From positions 1 through 20,855 of the forward strand of contig JANYEO010000258.1 in assembly GCA_025363025.1 (NCBI GenBank): a DNA stretch of 20,855 nucleotides, given 5' to 3'. This stretch comes from Opitutia bacterium. GTDB lineage: Bacteria; Verrucomicrobiota; Verrucomicrobiia; Opitutales; JANYEO01. Position 1 is the first letter of the stretch; every line of letters begins with the position of its first letter. The position numbers and the translations under genes are program-made. Below the pieces are notes generated by a model, which ran no database searches, was not told the DNA's origin, and saw only the letters and a program-made list of their open reading frames with translations. Of the stretch, positions 7,905 to 16,494 are shown one piece after another.

Positions 7905-10226
7905 ATGGCCTGGTTTAAGCGAAAAATTTCGAAAAAAGATCATTCATCCGCCGCCTGGCGCATGCGCTGGATGGGGGAAATTGCCCCCAAGCGTCAATGG
8001 ATCACAACTGGGCAAATCTTATCCGTCTTAGGTTTTTTGCTGTTTACGGCCCTCATAGCCATTATCTGCTTTGCCGGTCAATCCCCCGTAGGCTTACACG
8101 TCCTCCCCGGGCAAATTGCGCAAAATAGCGTCATAGCCGAAGTTCATTTTAGCTACGAAAGCAAAGTTCAGCGGAAGCGCTTAATCGAGGAACAATCTCA
8201 AAAAGTAGCCCCTTGCTACAAACTAACGCTCGAGCCTTATCAACTTTTTCGCACACGTATTTTAGCCTTAAACCAAGGCCTCAATCAATGGGAAAAAGAA
8301 ACTGCAAGCCTTTCCCTTACCCTACGCACCCAAAGCCTAGAAACTTTTTTGCAGCAGTTTAATACACTCAACAACCTAGCCCTACATCTAGAAGATATTG
8401 AAAGCCTCCTATCCCTTAACACAGAGGCCCGTGCCCAAACCCTAGAAGAAGCGCTCCTTTATTTGCGCGATATTTTAGCCGCCGGCATTCTCGATACCCA
8501 TAGCTTGCCCAGTGAGCTTAACCGGCCCACCTTTATTTCTATTCACATAGAAGGTCAACGGGGCACCACTAGCGTACAATCACCGGAAGAAGCCTTTTTG
8601 GCCCTCAGGCGGTACCTTCGCGTCTTAGAGGTAGACTCTACAGTCTCAAGCGCCCTCTTTCGCATTTTCAAAAATGCCTTAACCCCCAATCTCGTTTTTG
8701 ACCCTGCACAGCGGAATGCAAAGCTTCATCAAGTCGCCACTCAAATAGCCCCCATCGTCATCCATATCGAAGCCGGGGCTACACTCCTGGAACCAGGCGG
8801 AATCGTTACACAAGAGCAATACGAGCGCCTCTTAGCCTATACCCAAGCTTTGAAAAGCAAAGAAGATAGCTACCATGGGTTTTCCGCAGCCTTGCTAGAT
8901 AATTTACTCCTCAGTCTCATTCTTCTGCTCGCAACCATTATTCATGTTAATTTTAGCTTCTCCATCATCAATAAATCTTCGCGGAAGTTAGCTTTATGCG
9001 CCTTAGTACTCATCTTCAATTTAGCTTTTATTCGTTTGTTATTTTTTTTAGGAGATTTGCTTTTTGTGGCAGATACTTTAGGCATCGCCTCGCTCTTACC
9101 TTACCTCGCTCCTGTTGCTTTGGGGCCTATGCTCATCGCCATCATGCTAGAAGGAGGGCCCGCCTTACTTCTCGGGCTCTTAACTAGTACCTTCACCACC
9201 CTCATGCACGGGAAAGGCCTAGAGAGCTGCATCCTGTACCTCATATCTAGCTTTGTCGGCGTAGCCATTGCCTGCGGGGCACGCTTGCGTACACGCGTTA
9301 TTCGGGCAGGCGCCCTGGCAGGCCTTACCGCAGCCTTAGGGGCAGCTGCCCTAGGGCTAGATGAAGTCCCACTGCCTGTCTTGGCAGAGCAAATAGGCAT
9401 AGCCCTCATAACGGGTATCGCCACTGGTATCATCGTTATCGGGTTACTGCCTTTGCTCGAGCATCTCTTTAAACTCACGACAGATATTACCCTGCTAGAG
9501 CTTACAGACTTCAACCACCCCCTGCTCAGGCGCCTTCAATTGGTCGCCCCTGGCACGTACCACCATAGCCTCATGGTTGCCAATCTAGCAGAAAAAGCCG
9601 CTGCAGAAATTGGAGCAAGCCCTCTGGCCTGTCGGGCCGCTGCCCTGTTTCATGATATTGGCAAAATGGTGAAGCCCGAATATTTTATAGAAAACCAGCA
9701 AGAAGGCCTCAACCCCCATCAAGGCCGCTCCCCCTCGATGAGTGCTTTAGTAATAAAGCACCATGTAAAAGAAGGGGTAGAAATCGCCCGCGAAACAAAA
9801 TTACCGAAGCTCATTATCGATGTTATCGAGCAACACCACGGCACTACCCTCATTCAATATTTTTACTCAAAGGCTCTACAGCAAAACCGCTCAACGCAGG
9901 ATCCTTTTCCTTCAACCGAACATATAGACGAAACAACCTACCGCTACGATGGCCCCAAGCCTGCCTTTAAAGAAAGTGCCATTATCTTTTTTGCTGACTC
10001 TATCGAAGCCGCCAGCCGCAGCTTAAAGAAAGTCACCCCTCAAACCGTGGAAGACTTAGTCGAACGCATTTTTGAAGACCGCCTCGCCCACCATCAATTA
10101 GATAACTGCCCCCTCACTTTTAAAGAATTGAGCAATTTAAAAAAGAGCTTCGCCTTTACCTTGCTCAACATGTTCCACTCCCGCATAGAATACCCAAGTT
10201 CAAAAAATACATCGTCCGAGCATTAA
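7905..10226 (+). CDS. pgpH: 7TM-HD membrane phosphodiesterase (PgpH/YqfF-like, cyclic-di-AMP hydrolase family)
   Basis: 773 residues with the full 7TM-HD layout. One N-terminal membrane segment lies at about 37-57, then a large extracytoplasmic domain (about 60-320), then a block of six or seven helices between about 325 and 525, then a cytoplasmic HD domain. The HD metal site shows His553/His554 (TYHHSLMVANLAEKA), His583-Asp584 (FHDIGK) and His644/His645 (EQHHGT). PgpH of Listeria degrades c-di-AMP. In many bacteria the gene is followed immediately by ybeY; here ybeY follows but 371 bp away, with two intact repeats and one decayed repeat between. The start has no Shine-Dalgarno sequence. Confidence 0.92.
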   Translation: MAWFKRKISKKDHSSAAWRMRWMGEIAPKRQWITTGQILSVLGFLLFTALIAIICFAGQSPVGLHVLPGQIAQNSVIAEVHFSYESKVQRKRLIEEQSQKVAPCYKLTLEPYQLFRTRILALNQGLNQWEKETASLSLTLRTQSLETFLQQFNTLNNLALHLEDIESLLSLNTEARAQTLEEALLYLRDILAAGILDTHSLPSELNRPTFISIHIEGQRGTTSVQSPEEAFLALRRYLRVLEVDSTVSSALFRIFKNALTPNLVFDPAQRNAKLHQVATQIAPIVIHIEAGATLLEPGGIVTQEQYERLLAYTQALKSKEDSYHGFSAALLDNLLLSLILLLATIIHVNFSFSIINKSSRKLALCALVLIFNLAFIRLLFFLGDLLFVADTLGIASLLPYLAPVALGPMLIAIMLEGGPALLLGLLTSTFTTLMHGKGLESCILYLISSFVGVAIACGARLRTRVIRAGALAGLTAALGAAALGLDEVPLPVLAEQIGIALITGIATGIIVIGLLPLLEHLFKLTTDITLLELTDFNHPLLRRLQLVAPGTYHHSLMVANLAEKAAAEIGASPLACRAAALFHDIGKMVKPEYFIENQQEGLNPHQGRSPSMSALVIKHHVKEGVEIARETKLPKLIIDVIEQHHGTTLIQYFYSKALQQNRSTQDPFPSTEHIDETTYRYDGPKPAFKESAIIFFADSIEAASRSLKKVTPQTVEDLVERIFEDRLAHHQLDNCPLTFKELSNLKKSFAFTLLNMFHSRIEYPSSKNTSSEH

Positions 10227-10235
10227 TAGTCGAAG

Positions 10236-10300
10236 CAATTATTACAGGACGAAGCAACAAAGATGCACACAAGTACATGCGTACACACAGCCCATAAAAC
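10236..10300 (+). repeat. R7, strongly decayed type A element
   Basis: Only the middle is recognisable: AATTATTACAGGACGAAGCA aligns with AATTTGTAGGACGGAGTGAC, and GTACATG with GTACAT of intact type A copies. It starts about 10 bp after the stop of the 7TM-HD gene. The ends are not identifiable. Confidence 0.45.
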
Positions 10301-10330
10301 TTCAATTTTTAAACTTTCGAAATTATAAAA
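10298..10330 (+). promoter_or_regulatory. Conserved A/T-rich left flank of R8, promoter-like
   Basis: The stretch TTTTTAAACTTTCGAAATTA followed by TAAAA lies directly before the AGACC of R8. A nearly identical stretch lies outside the left end of R3 (2714-2742) and of R12 (18407-18435). The part next to the element contains TATAAA or TATGAA at the right distance for transcription to begin within the first bases of the repeat. No good -35 box is visible, so a promoter is only a hypothesis; it may simply be part of the element. Confidence 0.3.
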
Positions 10331-10454
10331 AGACCACTGTTATAATGCTTTGATTTTGAGATGATTACTAGGCGAAGCGACCGAGTGTGCTCAAGCACTC
10401 GAGAAAGTGACAACAACGTAAGCGCTCAAAAGCATGCATTATGACAGTGGTCTC
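10331..10454 (+). repeat. R8, type C palindromic element, forward
   Basis: Has the shared left arm and near-perfect 18-bp ends: AGACCACTGTTATAATGC against AGACCACTGTCATAATGC, the single difference being a G:U pair on the plus strand. The interior is a third type: GATGATTACTAGGCGAAGCG, an inner stem CGAGTG...CACTCG, and GACAACAACGTAAGCGCTC. It lies in the pgpH-ybeY gap. Confidence 0.88.
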
Positions 10455-10487
10455 AAAAAACTCATAAAGATCTCTTTGACTATTAAA

Positions 10488-10610
10488 AGACTGATTGCAG
10501 AATGCTTGGATTTTGAGGAATTTGTAGGACGGAGTGACGAGTGTACATTAGTACTCGAGGAATGACAACCGACCAAAAACTCATAAAGCCAAGCATCATG
10601 CATCAGTCTC
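10488..10610 (+). repeat. R9, type A palindromic element, forward, overlapping the ybeY start
   Basis: A full type A copy with an inner stem CGAGT...ACTCG. The ends read AGACTGATTGCAGAATGC and AGACTGATGCATGATGC, and both continue into CTTGG. That pair is seen only in this copy, so both arms changed together. The right end contains the ATG and first codons of ybeY. It is preceded by TATTAAA. Confidence 0.9.
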
Positions 10611-11065
10611 ATATTTTAGATCTTAATAACGCCTACCCTGGCCTTCAATATACAGAGGCTTCCCTTACGGCCTTCTTTCGCTTTTTAGAAAGCCTAACCG
10701 ACTACCCTATCCCGGCAGGAGAGCTCTCGGTTGTATTTATCAATGACGAAGTCATTGCAGAGCTGCATGAGGAATATTTAGACGATCCTACTCCAACAGA
10801 TGTTATTACCTTCCTTGGAGACCCTACAATGGACTTTGCCGGCGAAATCTGCGTATCAGTAGACCATGCCTTGGCCAATGCCACGATTCACGGGCAAACA
10901 CTTCAAGAAGAGCTCACCCTCTATCTCATCCATGGCTGGCTACACTTAACTGGCCTAGACGATATTGAAGAGACAGAACGCTTGCTCATGCGCAAAGCAG
11001 AAGCCGATATTATGGCTCGCGCTAAAAGCGCAGGGACCCTACCCGACTTTAGTATAGCAAATTAA
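10598..11065 (+). CDS. ybeY: Endoribonuclease YbeY, rRNA maturation factor
   Basis: 155 residues from ATG 10598. YbeY is a zinc-dependent RNase needed for 16S rRNA 3'-end maturation. The metal motif, usually HGxLHLxGYDH, reads HGWLHLTGLDD: His112 and His116 are present, but the third ligand position is Asp122. The preceding blocks LDDPTPTDVITFLGD (61-75) and AGEICVSVDHA (81-91) fit the family well. The ATG and the codons for the first residues (MHQS) lie in the right end of repeat R9. An open frame continues upstream through the repeat to 10541 (ending TDQKLIKPSI), so longer starts cannot be excluded, but family length supports 10598. Confidence 0.92.
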   Translation: MHQSHILDLNNAYPGLQYTEASLTAFFRFLESLTDYPIPAGELSVVFINDEVIAELHEEYLDDPTPTDVITFLGDPTMDFAGEICVSVDHALANATIHGQTLQEELTLYLIHGWLHLTGLDDIEETERLLMRKAEADIMARAKSAGTLPDFSIAN

Positions 11066-11096
11066 AAAAACGAAAGACTAAGTTGATTTCACTATC

Positions 11097-12038
11097 CTAA
11101 ACACCCCTACCTGCCTGATCGCCCATTTTTGCATAAAGTTCCAGTCCCTTTGCAGAGGCTTGCAAAAGATCAGCTTCGAAAGTGATGCGGCCCGGTTCAA
11201 AAACAAGTAAGGTAGAAGAGCCTCCGAAACGGAAGTAGCCTTTTTCGGCCCCTTTTTCAACTCGTGCATTAGGGGTATAACTCTGGGTAATACTGCCAAC
11301 GCAGGTAGCGCCAATTTCAAAGCAGAGAATGCGGCCCAGGTTAGGGGTATCGAGGATCGTAAGGGCGCGTTTATTTTCCCAAAAAATGGAGAGGTGCTTT
11401 CTGAGGGCAATAGGGTTTACGGACGAAAGCGGGCCTTCAATCATGCGGGCTGGGCTGGGTACCCCTGCAGCTGGAAAATGGAAACGGTGGTAGTCAACCG
11501 GACATAAGCGAGATAGCAAGAGGCTGCCTGCTTCATAATTTTTAGCTAGCGCTGCATCGTTAACGAAGGCCTTAATATCAAAACGTTGACCCTTGACAAA
11601 AACTTGGGAGATTTTTGAAGCATCCGGAAATGCTAGGTGCCTGCCATCTGCGGGAAAGACAATCGCCCCATCATTGGGCGCAATGGGGCGAGCTTCCGGC
11701 TTTAATGCGCGGATAAAAAACGAATTGAACGATTCGTAACTTTCAGGGGCATCTGCCCATTCCGCTGCATCTAGCCCATATTTTTCGATAAAAGGGGCTA
11801 CCCGCTTGCGGCTTTTAGCCTGGTTCATCCGCCACCCATACCATTTTGAGAAGAAAGGACGTTTCAGCAAAGCCCAGCGGCTAAATGCACCTAACCGGGT
11901 TTCATAAGCCCAGCGCAAATAAGCTTCTCCATATACCGCCTCTGTTTCAACAAGGCCAGTGTATCGATTGACAAATTGAATGGGCTCCCTGGATTTCGAA
12001 ATAGTCATTATCTGGCGACTTAAAGCGTTCTCATGCAT
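11097..12038 (-). CDS. psd: Phosphatidylserine decarboxylase
   Basis: 313 residues; makes phosphatidylethanolamine from phosphatidylserine at the inner membrane, by self-cleavage to a pyruvoyl enzyme. The cleavage motif is GGSS at 272-275 (YFRFGGSSTLLVF), with Ser274 as the expected pyruvoyl precursor. The other catalytic residues are visible: Asp131 in FPADGR and His187 in DYHRFHFPAAG. Glu241 and FEIGATCVGSI (240-250) also fit. The motif GGS(S/T), rather than LGST, and the lack of a hydrophobic N-terminus place it with the second Psd type. An alternative start, Met11, is possible. It is convergent with ybeY (31-bp gap) and divergent from hrpA (81-bp gap); no clear promoter boxes were seen in that gap. 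Confidence 0.93.
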   Translation of the reverse strand: MHENALSRQIMTISKSREPIQFVNRYTGLVETEAVYGEAYLRWAYETRLGAFSRWALLKRPFFSKWYGWRMNQAKSRKRVAPFIEKYGLDAAEWADAPESYESFNSFFIRALKPEARPIAPNDGAIVFPADGRHLAFPDASKISQVFVKGQRFDIKAFVNDAALAKNYEAGSLLLSRLCPVDYHRFHFPAAGVPSPARMIEGPLSSVNPIALRKHLSIFWENKRALTILDTPNLGRILCFEIGATCVGSITQSYTPNARVEKGAEKGYFRFGGSSTLLVFEPGRITFEADLLQASAKGLELYAKMGDQAGRGV

Positions 12039-12119
12039 TCTGTCAACTGACCAGGCATTTTATTACAAAATCCCCTCCTTGCATTTATAGGCAGAAACGA
12101 ACACCATCGGAAAAAAGTC

Positions 12120-15100
12120 ATGGAAAACCTCAATCACAGTGCAGGTGTTAATAATCGTAAAGAAGCTTGGGTTCCTGTTATCACCTACCCAGCTGACCTC
12201 CCTATTACCGCCCGTCGGGAGGAAATTATTAAGCTAATCCGTGATAATTCCGTGGTCATCGTAGCAGGGGAAACAGGGTCAGGGAAAACAACCCAACTGC
12301 CCAAATTATGCCTAGAGGCCGGGTTGGGCGTAAAAGGAAAAATTGGATGCACGCAGCCTCGCCGAGTAGCCGCTTACAGTGTGGCCGATCGTATTGCCGA
12401 AGAGCTGAAAGTAAGAATGGGAGATGAAGTAGGCTGCAAAGTGCGCTTTGATGACCGTACAAATAGGTCTACACGGATCCAAGTCATGACGGATGGGATC
12501 TTACTGGCAGAAGTACAGTCCGATCCTTTACTACGCGCTTATGAAGCGATTATTATAGATGAAGCGCATGAACGTAGCCTTAATATTGACTTCTTAATTG
12601 GTTACTTGCGGCAACTAAAGGCTAAGCGGCGAGATTTAAAAATCATTCTCACCTCTGCAACTATTGATACGGCCCGCTTTTCTGAAGCTTTTGATGGGGC
12701 ACCTGTAGTCTCAATTGAAGGGCGCACTTATCCGGTCGATGTTATTTATAGCCCGGTCGAGGCCAATGAAGACGGTGAAGGCAGCTACATCGAAGCCGCT
12801 GCAGAAGCCGTTAAAATCATATGCCAAGATGGCAAACCGGGGGATGTTTTAATATTTTTGCCAGGGGAGCGGGATATCCGCGAACTATCTGGAATGCTTG
12901 AGGAAACCGCTTTAGGGAAGGCAACCATCCTACCTTTATTTGGCCGCTTAAGCCAAGTTGAGCAGCACCGTATTTTTGCCCCAACTCAAGCGCGAAAAAT
13001 TATTTTAGCCACTAATATTGCGGAGACTTCTCTGACAATTCCGGGTATTCGCTATGTTATCGATACCGGGCTCGTACGAATTAGTCGTTATAGTCCGCAT
13101 ACACGTACCCAGCGTTTACCGATAGAGCCTCATTCCCAAAGCTCTGCTAAGCAGCGACAAGGCCGGGCAGGCCGGGTTGCAGAAGGGATATGTATTCGTC
13201 TCTACGATGAAAAAGATCTACTTGCGCGGGATGAATATACGGAACCCGAAATTCGCCGCTGTAATTTAGCCGAGGTCATTTTAAGGATGATTGCCTTTCG
13301 CTTAGGCGATATAGAAAGCTTCCCCTTTCTGGAGCCTCCTGAAGAGCGGGCCGTAAAGGCCGGTTATAAGCTTTTAAAAGATTTAGGGGCGCTTGATGGC
13401 GTGGGGACGTTGACCCCGATTGGCGAGCAATTGGCCCGGCTACCCGTTGACCCCACAGTGGGCCGCATGTTGATTGAAGCCCGCAAAGAGCATGCAACCG
13501 CCGAGGTATTAATTATTGCAGCGGCTCTCAGCATACAAGACCCACGAGAGCGGCCTTTTGAATTTCAGGATAAAGCAGATGCTTGCCATCGACGTTTCAT
13601 CCACCCCGAGTCAGATTTTTTAACGCTGCTTAATATTTGGAAGGCTTATCATGGGGCCTGTGAGAAAATGAGCCAGCGCGTATTACGCCGGTTTTGCAAA
13701 GAGCATTATTTATCCTATATACGGATGCGCGAGTGGCGAGATGTGCATCAGCAATTGGCCTTAGCGTTAAAAGATTTAAACCTTTTTAGGGACAGCACAT
13801 TAGAGGCAGATTACCGGGCCATTCACCGTTCACTCTTAGTAGGGTTACTCGGCAATGTAGCGGAAAAAGAAAAAGGGAATTATTATAAAGGAACACATAA
13901 CCGCAAAGTAATGCTGTTCCCCGGTTCAGGCTTATTTGACCGCAGAGAAAAGCGAGACAAGGCCCAAGGAACACCTAACCCAACTAAGGATACGAGTAAG
14001 ACGCCTCTATGGATGATGTGTGGCGAATGGATGGAAACCACCCAGCTTTTTGCCCGTACAGTCGCTAAAATTGAGCCTGAGTGGGCGGCTGAACTGGGGG
14101 CACATATGGTGAAGCGAAGTTATACGGAACCCTTTTGGGAAGCCAAAAGAGGGCGCGTACTGATAAAAGAAAAAGTCTATTTGCATGGGCTGCTTTTGCA
14201 GACCAATACAGTGGGGTATGGCGCAATTGATGCCGATAAAGCCTGTGAGTTATTTATCCGAGAAGCACTGGTGGGGGATACTATTTTGGAACGGTTTAAA
14301 TTCTTAGACCATAATCGCCAACTGCGTGAAGCGGTTGAAGACCAGCAAATTCGCTTAAGGCTACCCGGGGCATGGGCAACACCCGACCTATTATTTAAGT
14401 TTTATGCGGAACGGATAGAAGGGATCTCTTCTGTAGCAGAGCTCTTTCAACGCGTAAGAGGCAAAGGGGATCAAGATCTTTTAGCCACTGAGGCAGATTT
14501 AATAGATCCAGATCTTTTCCGCGAAAATGAGCGCGCTTATCCTAAAACAGTTGATATTGGAGGTAAAGCACATGCCTTGCATTATCATTATGAGCCAGGC
14601 AGCCCAGAAGATGGAGTAACGTTATCGCTCGATTTAGAACACTTCCCTTCGCTTAAGCCAGATACTCTTGACTGGCTAGTGCCAGGTTACCGTGAAGCGC
14701 ATGTACAAGAGTTGCTTCGTTTATTGCCCAAAGAAGCACGGCGAAATCTTTTCCCCATTGCGGACACAGCGAGTAAGATTGCAGGAGCATTAAAGCCAGG
14801 ACAGGGTTCTTTTAAGGAGGCGCTCAAAGATTATTTGTGGAAGCATTATAAAGTACGGGTGATGAATGGCGATTGGGACCAAGCTGAGACTTCGGACTAT
14901 TTACGCCCCCGTGTGGCAGTTAAAGCACAAGATCGATTGCTTGCAGTCAGCCGCTGTTGGGAAGAGCTTGAATCTATTTTGCATGAAGAGTTGAAGTTAC
15001 TTAAAGTAACCATGCATGAAACGGATAAAGGGAAACAATTATGGGGTGCGGCCTGTAAACGTTTAGAGCAAGAGGCCCTATATGATTGGACCTTTGGCGA

Positions 15101-15914
15101 TATCCCACGTGAAGTGCCACTGGGGACGTTAGAAGGCGTAGCCATTATCGCATATCCAGCACTTGAGTGCGTTAAAGGTGTAATTGCGCTCCGGCTTTTT
15201 CGAACAGAGATTGAAGCCCAACGAGCCAGTGTCGAGGGGTACCGCGCACTCCTAAATGAAACGCTAATGGAAGACTTTAAGGTTTTCCAAAAAGACTTAA
15301 GAGTACTCCAGCGTTTGGCAGCCGCATATGTAACACTGGGGAGTTTGGCCGAACTAAAGGAATCCGTTTATGGGGCGATTAAGCGTCACTTTGTTCAAAT
15401 CATCATTCCGTGGCCAATGCGGGAGCAAGGCTTTCGGGACCGGGTAAAGGCTGCTAGTATAGAGCTACGAGGCTTGCCGCTACGTATTGTAGATAATCTC
15501 TCAAAAGTTCTGGCGTTGCGCCAAGAAATGGCCCAAACCCGTCGCTTACCCGCAGATCTTTTTCAAGAGCTTAATCGGTTAATTTACCCAGGATTTTTAA
15601 GGTATACGCCTTATCCACAGTGGGTTCATTTAGAGCGTTATTTAAAGGCGCTTAACCTACGGGCTGAGCGACGGGCCCTTAACCCGGCTAAAGACAATGA
15701 ACGTTGGCAGTTACTAGCGCCCTGGGTAAGTACCTATGAACGCTTTAAAGGCGACCCAGAACTAGGACCAGCCCAACTACGCGAGCTTGAAGCCTACCGC
15801 TGGTTGGTTGAAGAATACAAAGTCTCTATCTTTGCCCAAGAATTAGGTACCCCGGAGCCCGTTTCTGAAAAACGGATCCGAGAAGCATTAGAGCGAGTTG
15901 ATCTAGTGAGTTAA
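12120..15914 (+). CDS. hrpA: ATP-dependent RNA helicase HrpA (DEAH box)
   Basis: 1264 residues, close to the roughly 1300 of E. coli HrpA. Helicase motifs are complete: Walker A GETGSGKT (50-57), DEAH (147-150), TSAT (178-181) and motif VI QRQGRAGR (345-352). They are followed by winged-helix, ratchet and OB-fold regions and a long C-terminal extension typical of HrpA rather than HrpB. HrpA acts on RNA and stalled ribosomes in E. coli. The plus strand of this gene is richer in G than in C in the stretches I counted, opposite to the other plus-strand genes here. GGAAAA precedes the ATG and is at best a weak ribosome-binding site. Confidence 0.95.
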   Translation: MENLNHSAGVNNRKEAWVPVITYPADLPITARREEIIKLIRDNSVVIVAGETGSGKTTQLPKLCLEAGLGVKGKIGCTQPRRVAAYSVADRIAEELKVRMGDEVGCKVRFDDRTNRSTRIQVMTDGILLAEVQSDPLLRAYEAIIIDEAHERSLNIDFLIGYLRQLKAKRRDLKIILTSATIDTARFSEAFDGAPVVSIEGRTYPVDVIYSPVEANEDGEGSYIEAAAEAVKIICQDGKPGDVLIFLPGERDIRELSGMLEETALGKATILPLFGRLSQVEQHRIFAPTQARKIILATNIAETSLTIPGIRYVIDTGLVRISRYSPHTRTQRLPIEPHSQSSAKQRQGRAGRVAEGICIRLYDEKDLLARDEYTEPEIRRCNLAEVILRMIAFRLGDIESFPFLEPPEERAVKAGYKLLKDLGALDGVGTLTPIGEQLARLPVDPTVGRMLIEARKEHATAEVLIIAAALSIQDPRERPFEFQDKADACHRRFIHPESDFLTLLNIWKAYHGACEKMSQRVLRRFCKEHYLSYIRMREWRDVHQQLALALKDLNLFRDSTLEADYRAIHRSLLVGLLGNVAEKEKGNYYKGTHNRKVMLFPGSGLFDRREKRDKAQGTPNPTKDTSKTPLWMMCGEWMETTQLFARTVAKIEPEWAAELGAHMVKRSYTEPFWEAKRGRVLIKEKVYLHGLLLQTNTVGYGAIDADKACELFIREALVGDTILERFKFLDHNRQLREAVEDQQIRLRLPGAWATPDLLFKFYAERIEGISSVAELFQRVRGKGDQDLLATEADLIDPDLFRENERAYPKTVDIGGKAHALHYHYEPGSPEDGVTLSLDLEHFPSLKPDTLDWLVPGYREAHVQELLRLLPKEARRNLFPIADTASKIAGALKPGQGSFKEALKDYLWKHYKVRVMNGDWDQAETSDYLRPRVAVKAQDRLLAVSRCWEELESILHEELKLLKVTMHETDKGKQLWGAACKRLEQEALYDWTFGDIPREVPLGTLEGVAIIAYPALECVKGVIALRLFRTEIEAQRASVEGYRALLNETLMEDFKVFQKDLRVLQRLAAAYVTLGSLAELKESVYGAIKRHFVQIIIPWPMREQGFRDRVKAASIELRGLPLRIVDNLSKVLALRQEMAQTRRLPADLFQELNRLIYPGFLRYTPYPQWVHLERYLKALNLRAERRALNPAKDNERWQLLAPWVSTYERFKGDPELGPAQLRELEAYRWLVEEYKVSIFAQELGTPEPVSEKRIREALERVDLVS

Positions 15915-15936
15915 TCCAATACAAAGTCACGCATCC

Positions 15937-15962
15937 AAAACATGCGTTATGCAACGAGCATC
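15937..15962 (+). repeat. R14, right-end remnant of an R element after hrpA
   Basis: AAAACATGCGTTATGCAACG just after the hrpA stop aligns with AAAGCATGCATTATGCAGCG, the right end of R12, with A/G differences. No interior or left arm is present. It is a decayed solo end. Confidence 0.4.
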
Positions 15963-16003
15963 GGGCTAAAACTAGAATACTCGAGCCTAACTGAAACTGG
16001 CAT
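15963..16003 (+). repeat. 41-bp direct repeat, copy 1
   Basis: Identical over 41 bp to 16202-16242 (starts GGGCTAAAACTAGAATACTC, ends CTGAAACTGGCAT). Looser similarity continues about 25 bp further (ACTCGG, AGAAA, CTTCT). It flanks R10 on the hrpA side. It contains GGGCT and AGCCT, which could form a small stem. I do not recognise it. Confidence 0.9.
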
Positions 16004-16030
16004 TAACTCGGAAGAAATACGCCTTCTGAT

Positions 16031-16156
16031 GAGGTTGCCTTTGCAGGCATGCTTTTGAATGCTTTTCGGCATCACCGTGCTCACGTACCTAGCGGTACGC
16101 TCCGCGCGCTTCCTCCAAAAATCACTTCAAAATCAAAGCCTGAAAATCTCAACCTC
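16031..16156 (-). repeat. R10, type B palindromic element, reverse
   Basis: The reverse complement matches R4 through the middle (AAGCGCGCGGAGCGTAC, then GTACGTGAGCACGGTGAT). Both ends read GAGGTTG followed by CAGGC. Internal stems differ from R4 but remain paired: GTACC...GGTAC at the tip and TTTTTGG...CCGAAAA outside it. A 74-codon open frame running over it (from 16049) reads repeat sequence and is not credited as a gene. Confidence 0.85.
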
Positions 16157-16201
16157 GGGAGGCAGGACCTGCATAAGATTTTTTGGCGCTTTATCACTCA
16201 A

Positions 16202-16242
16202 GGGCTAAAACTAGAATACTCGAGCCTAACTGAAACTGGCAT
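16202..16242 (+). repeat. 41-bp direct repeat, copy 2
   Basis: Second copy of the 41-bp sequence at 15963-16003, 239 bp away (start to start), on the other side of R10. The region between the two copies is mostly R10. Confidence 0.9.
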
Positions 16243-16261
16243 CACTCGGGAGAAAAGGCTT

Positions 16262-16369
16262 CTAATCTTGTAAGATTTGCTTAACCCCATTGGCAGTGGA
16301 ATCGGACGAGGCCGCAACCCAAGGAACGGCGCCGTCGGTAGGACGTGAGTATTTTTGAATGATTAAACA
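16262..16369 (-). other. G/C-rich patch, possible remnant of a coding end
   Basis: A G/C-rich island in an A/T-rich gap. On the minus strand it is open for 35 codons to a TAG, giving text such as VPWVAASSDSTANGV, but there is no start codon and a stop lies just upstream. The plus strand also has a short open frame ending in SVGREYF. Either may be a gene relic, or the patch may be structured RNA. I cannot identify it. The rest of the gap (16370-16640) is A/T-rich and holds only the hairpin noted at 16469. Confidence 0.2.
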
Positions 16370-16468
16370 TTAAGGTGGATGCATAGTGAGAAAAGGTTTC
16401 ATTGCTATATTATACCACATGAGTTGTAATTTTTTGCATATAAAATAACGTCTATTTGATAGCGGGCA

Positions 16469-16494
16469 CTAAAAAGGCCTTTTTAGGTGTTTTT
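16469..16494 (+). terminator. Possible intrinsic terminator
   Basis: The palindrome CTAAAAAGGCCTTTTTAG is followed by GTG and a run of six T. The stem is mostly A:T, so weak. It could end any transcript reading from hrpA (555 bp upstream) or from the intergenic region. Confidence 0.35.

Noticed and set aside
9101..9514. 137-codon minus-strand frame inside pgpH
   Set aside because: Shadow of the membrane-helix region of pgpH; composition is Ser/Pro/Arg-rich as expected for an antisense frame.
15963..16242. Integron attC sites (GCCTAAC core-like word)
   Set aside because: Only one core-like word per copy, no inverse core at the other side, no integrase, and no cassette genes.
16049..16273. 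74-codon open frame after hrpA
   Set aside because: Its sequence is the type B repeat R10 and the second 41-bp direct repeat read in one frame; no family resemblance and no ribosome-binding site.
16281..16400. Fragment of 23S rRNA (TTAAGGTGGATGC, GGACGTG)
   Set aside because: Only short words match, and their order is not that of the 23S 5' end; the flanking sequence does not continue the match.
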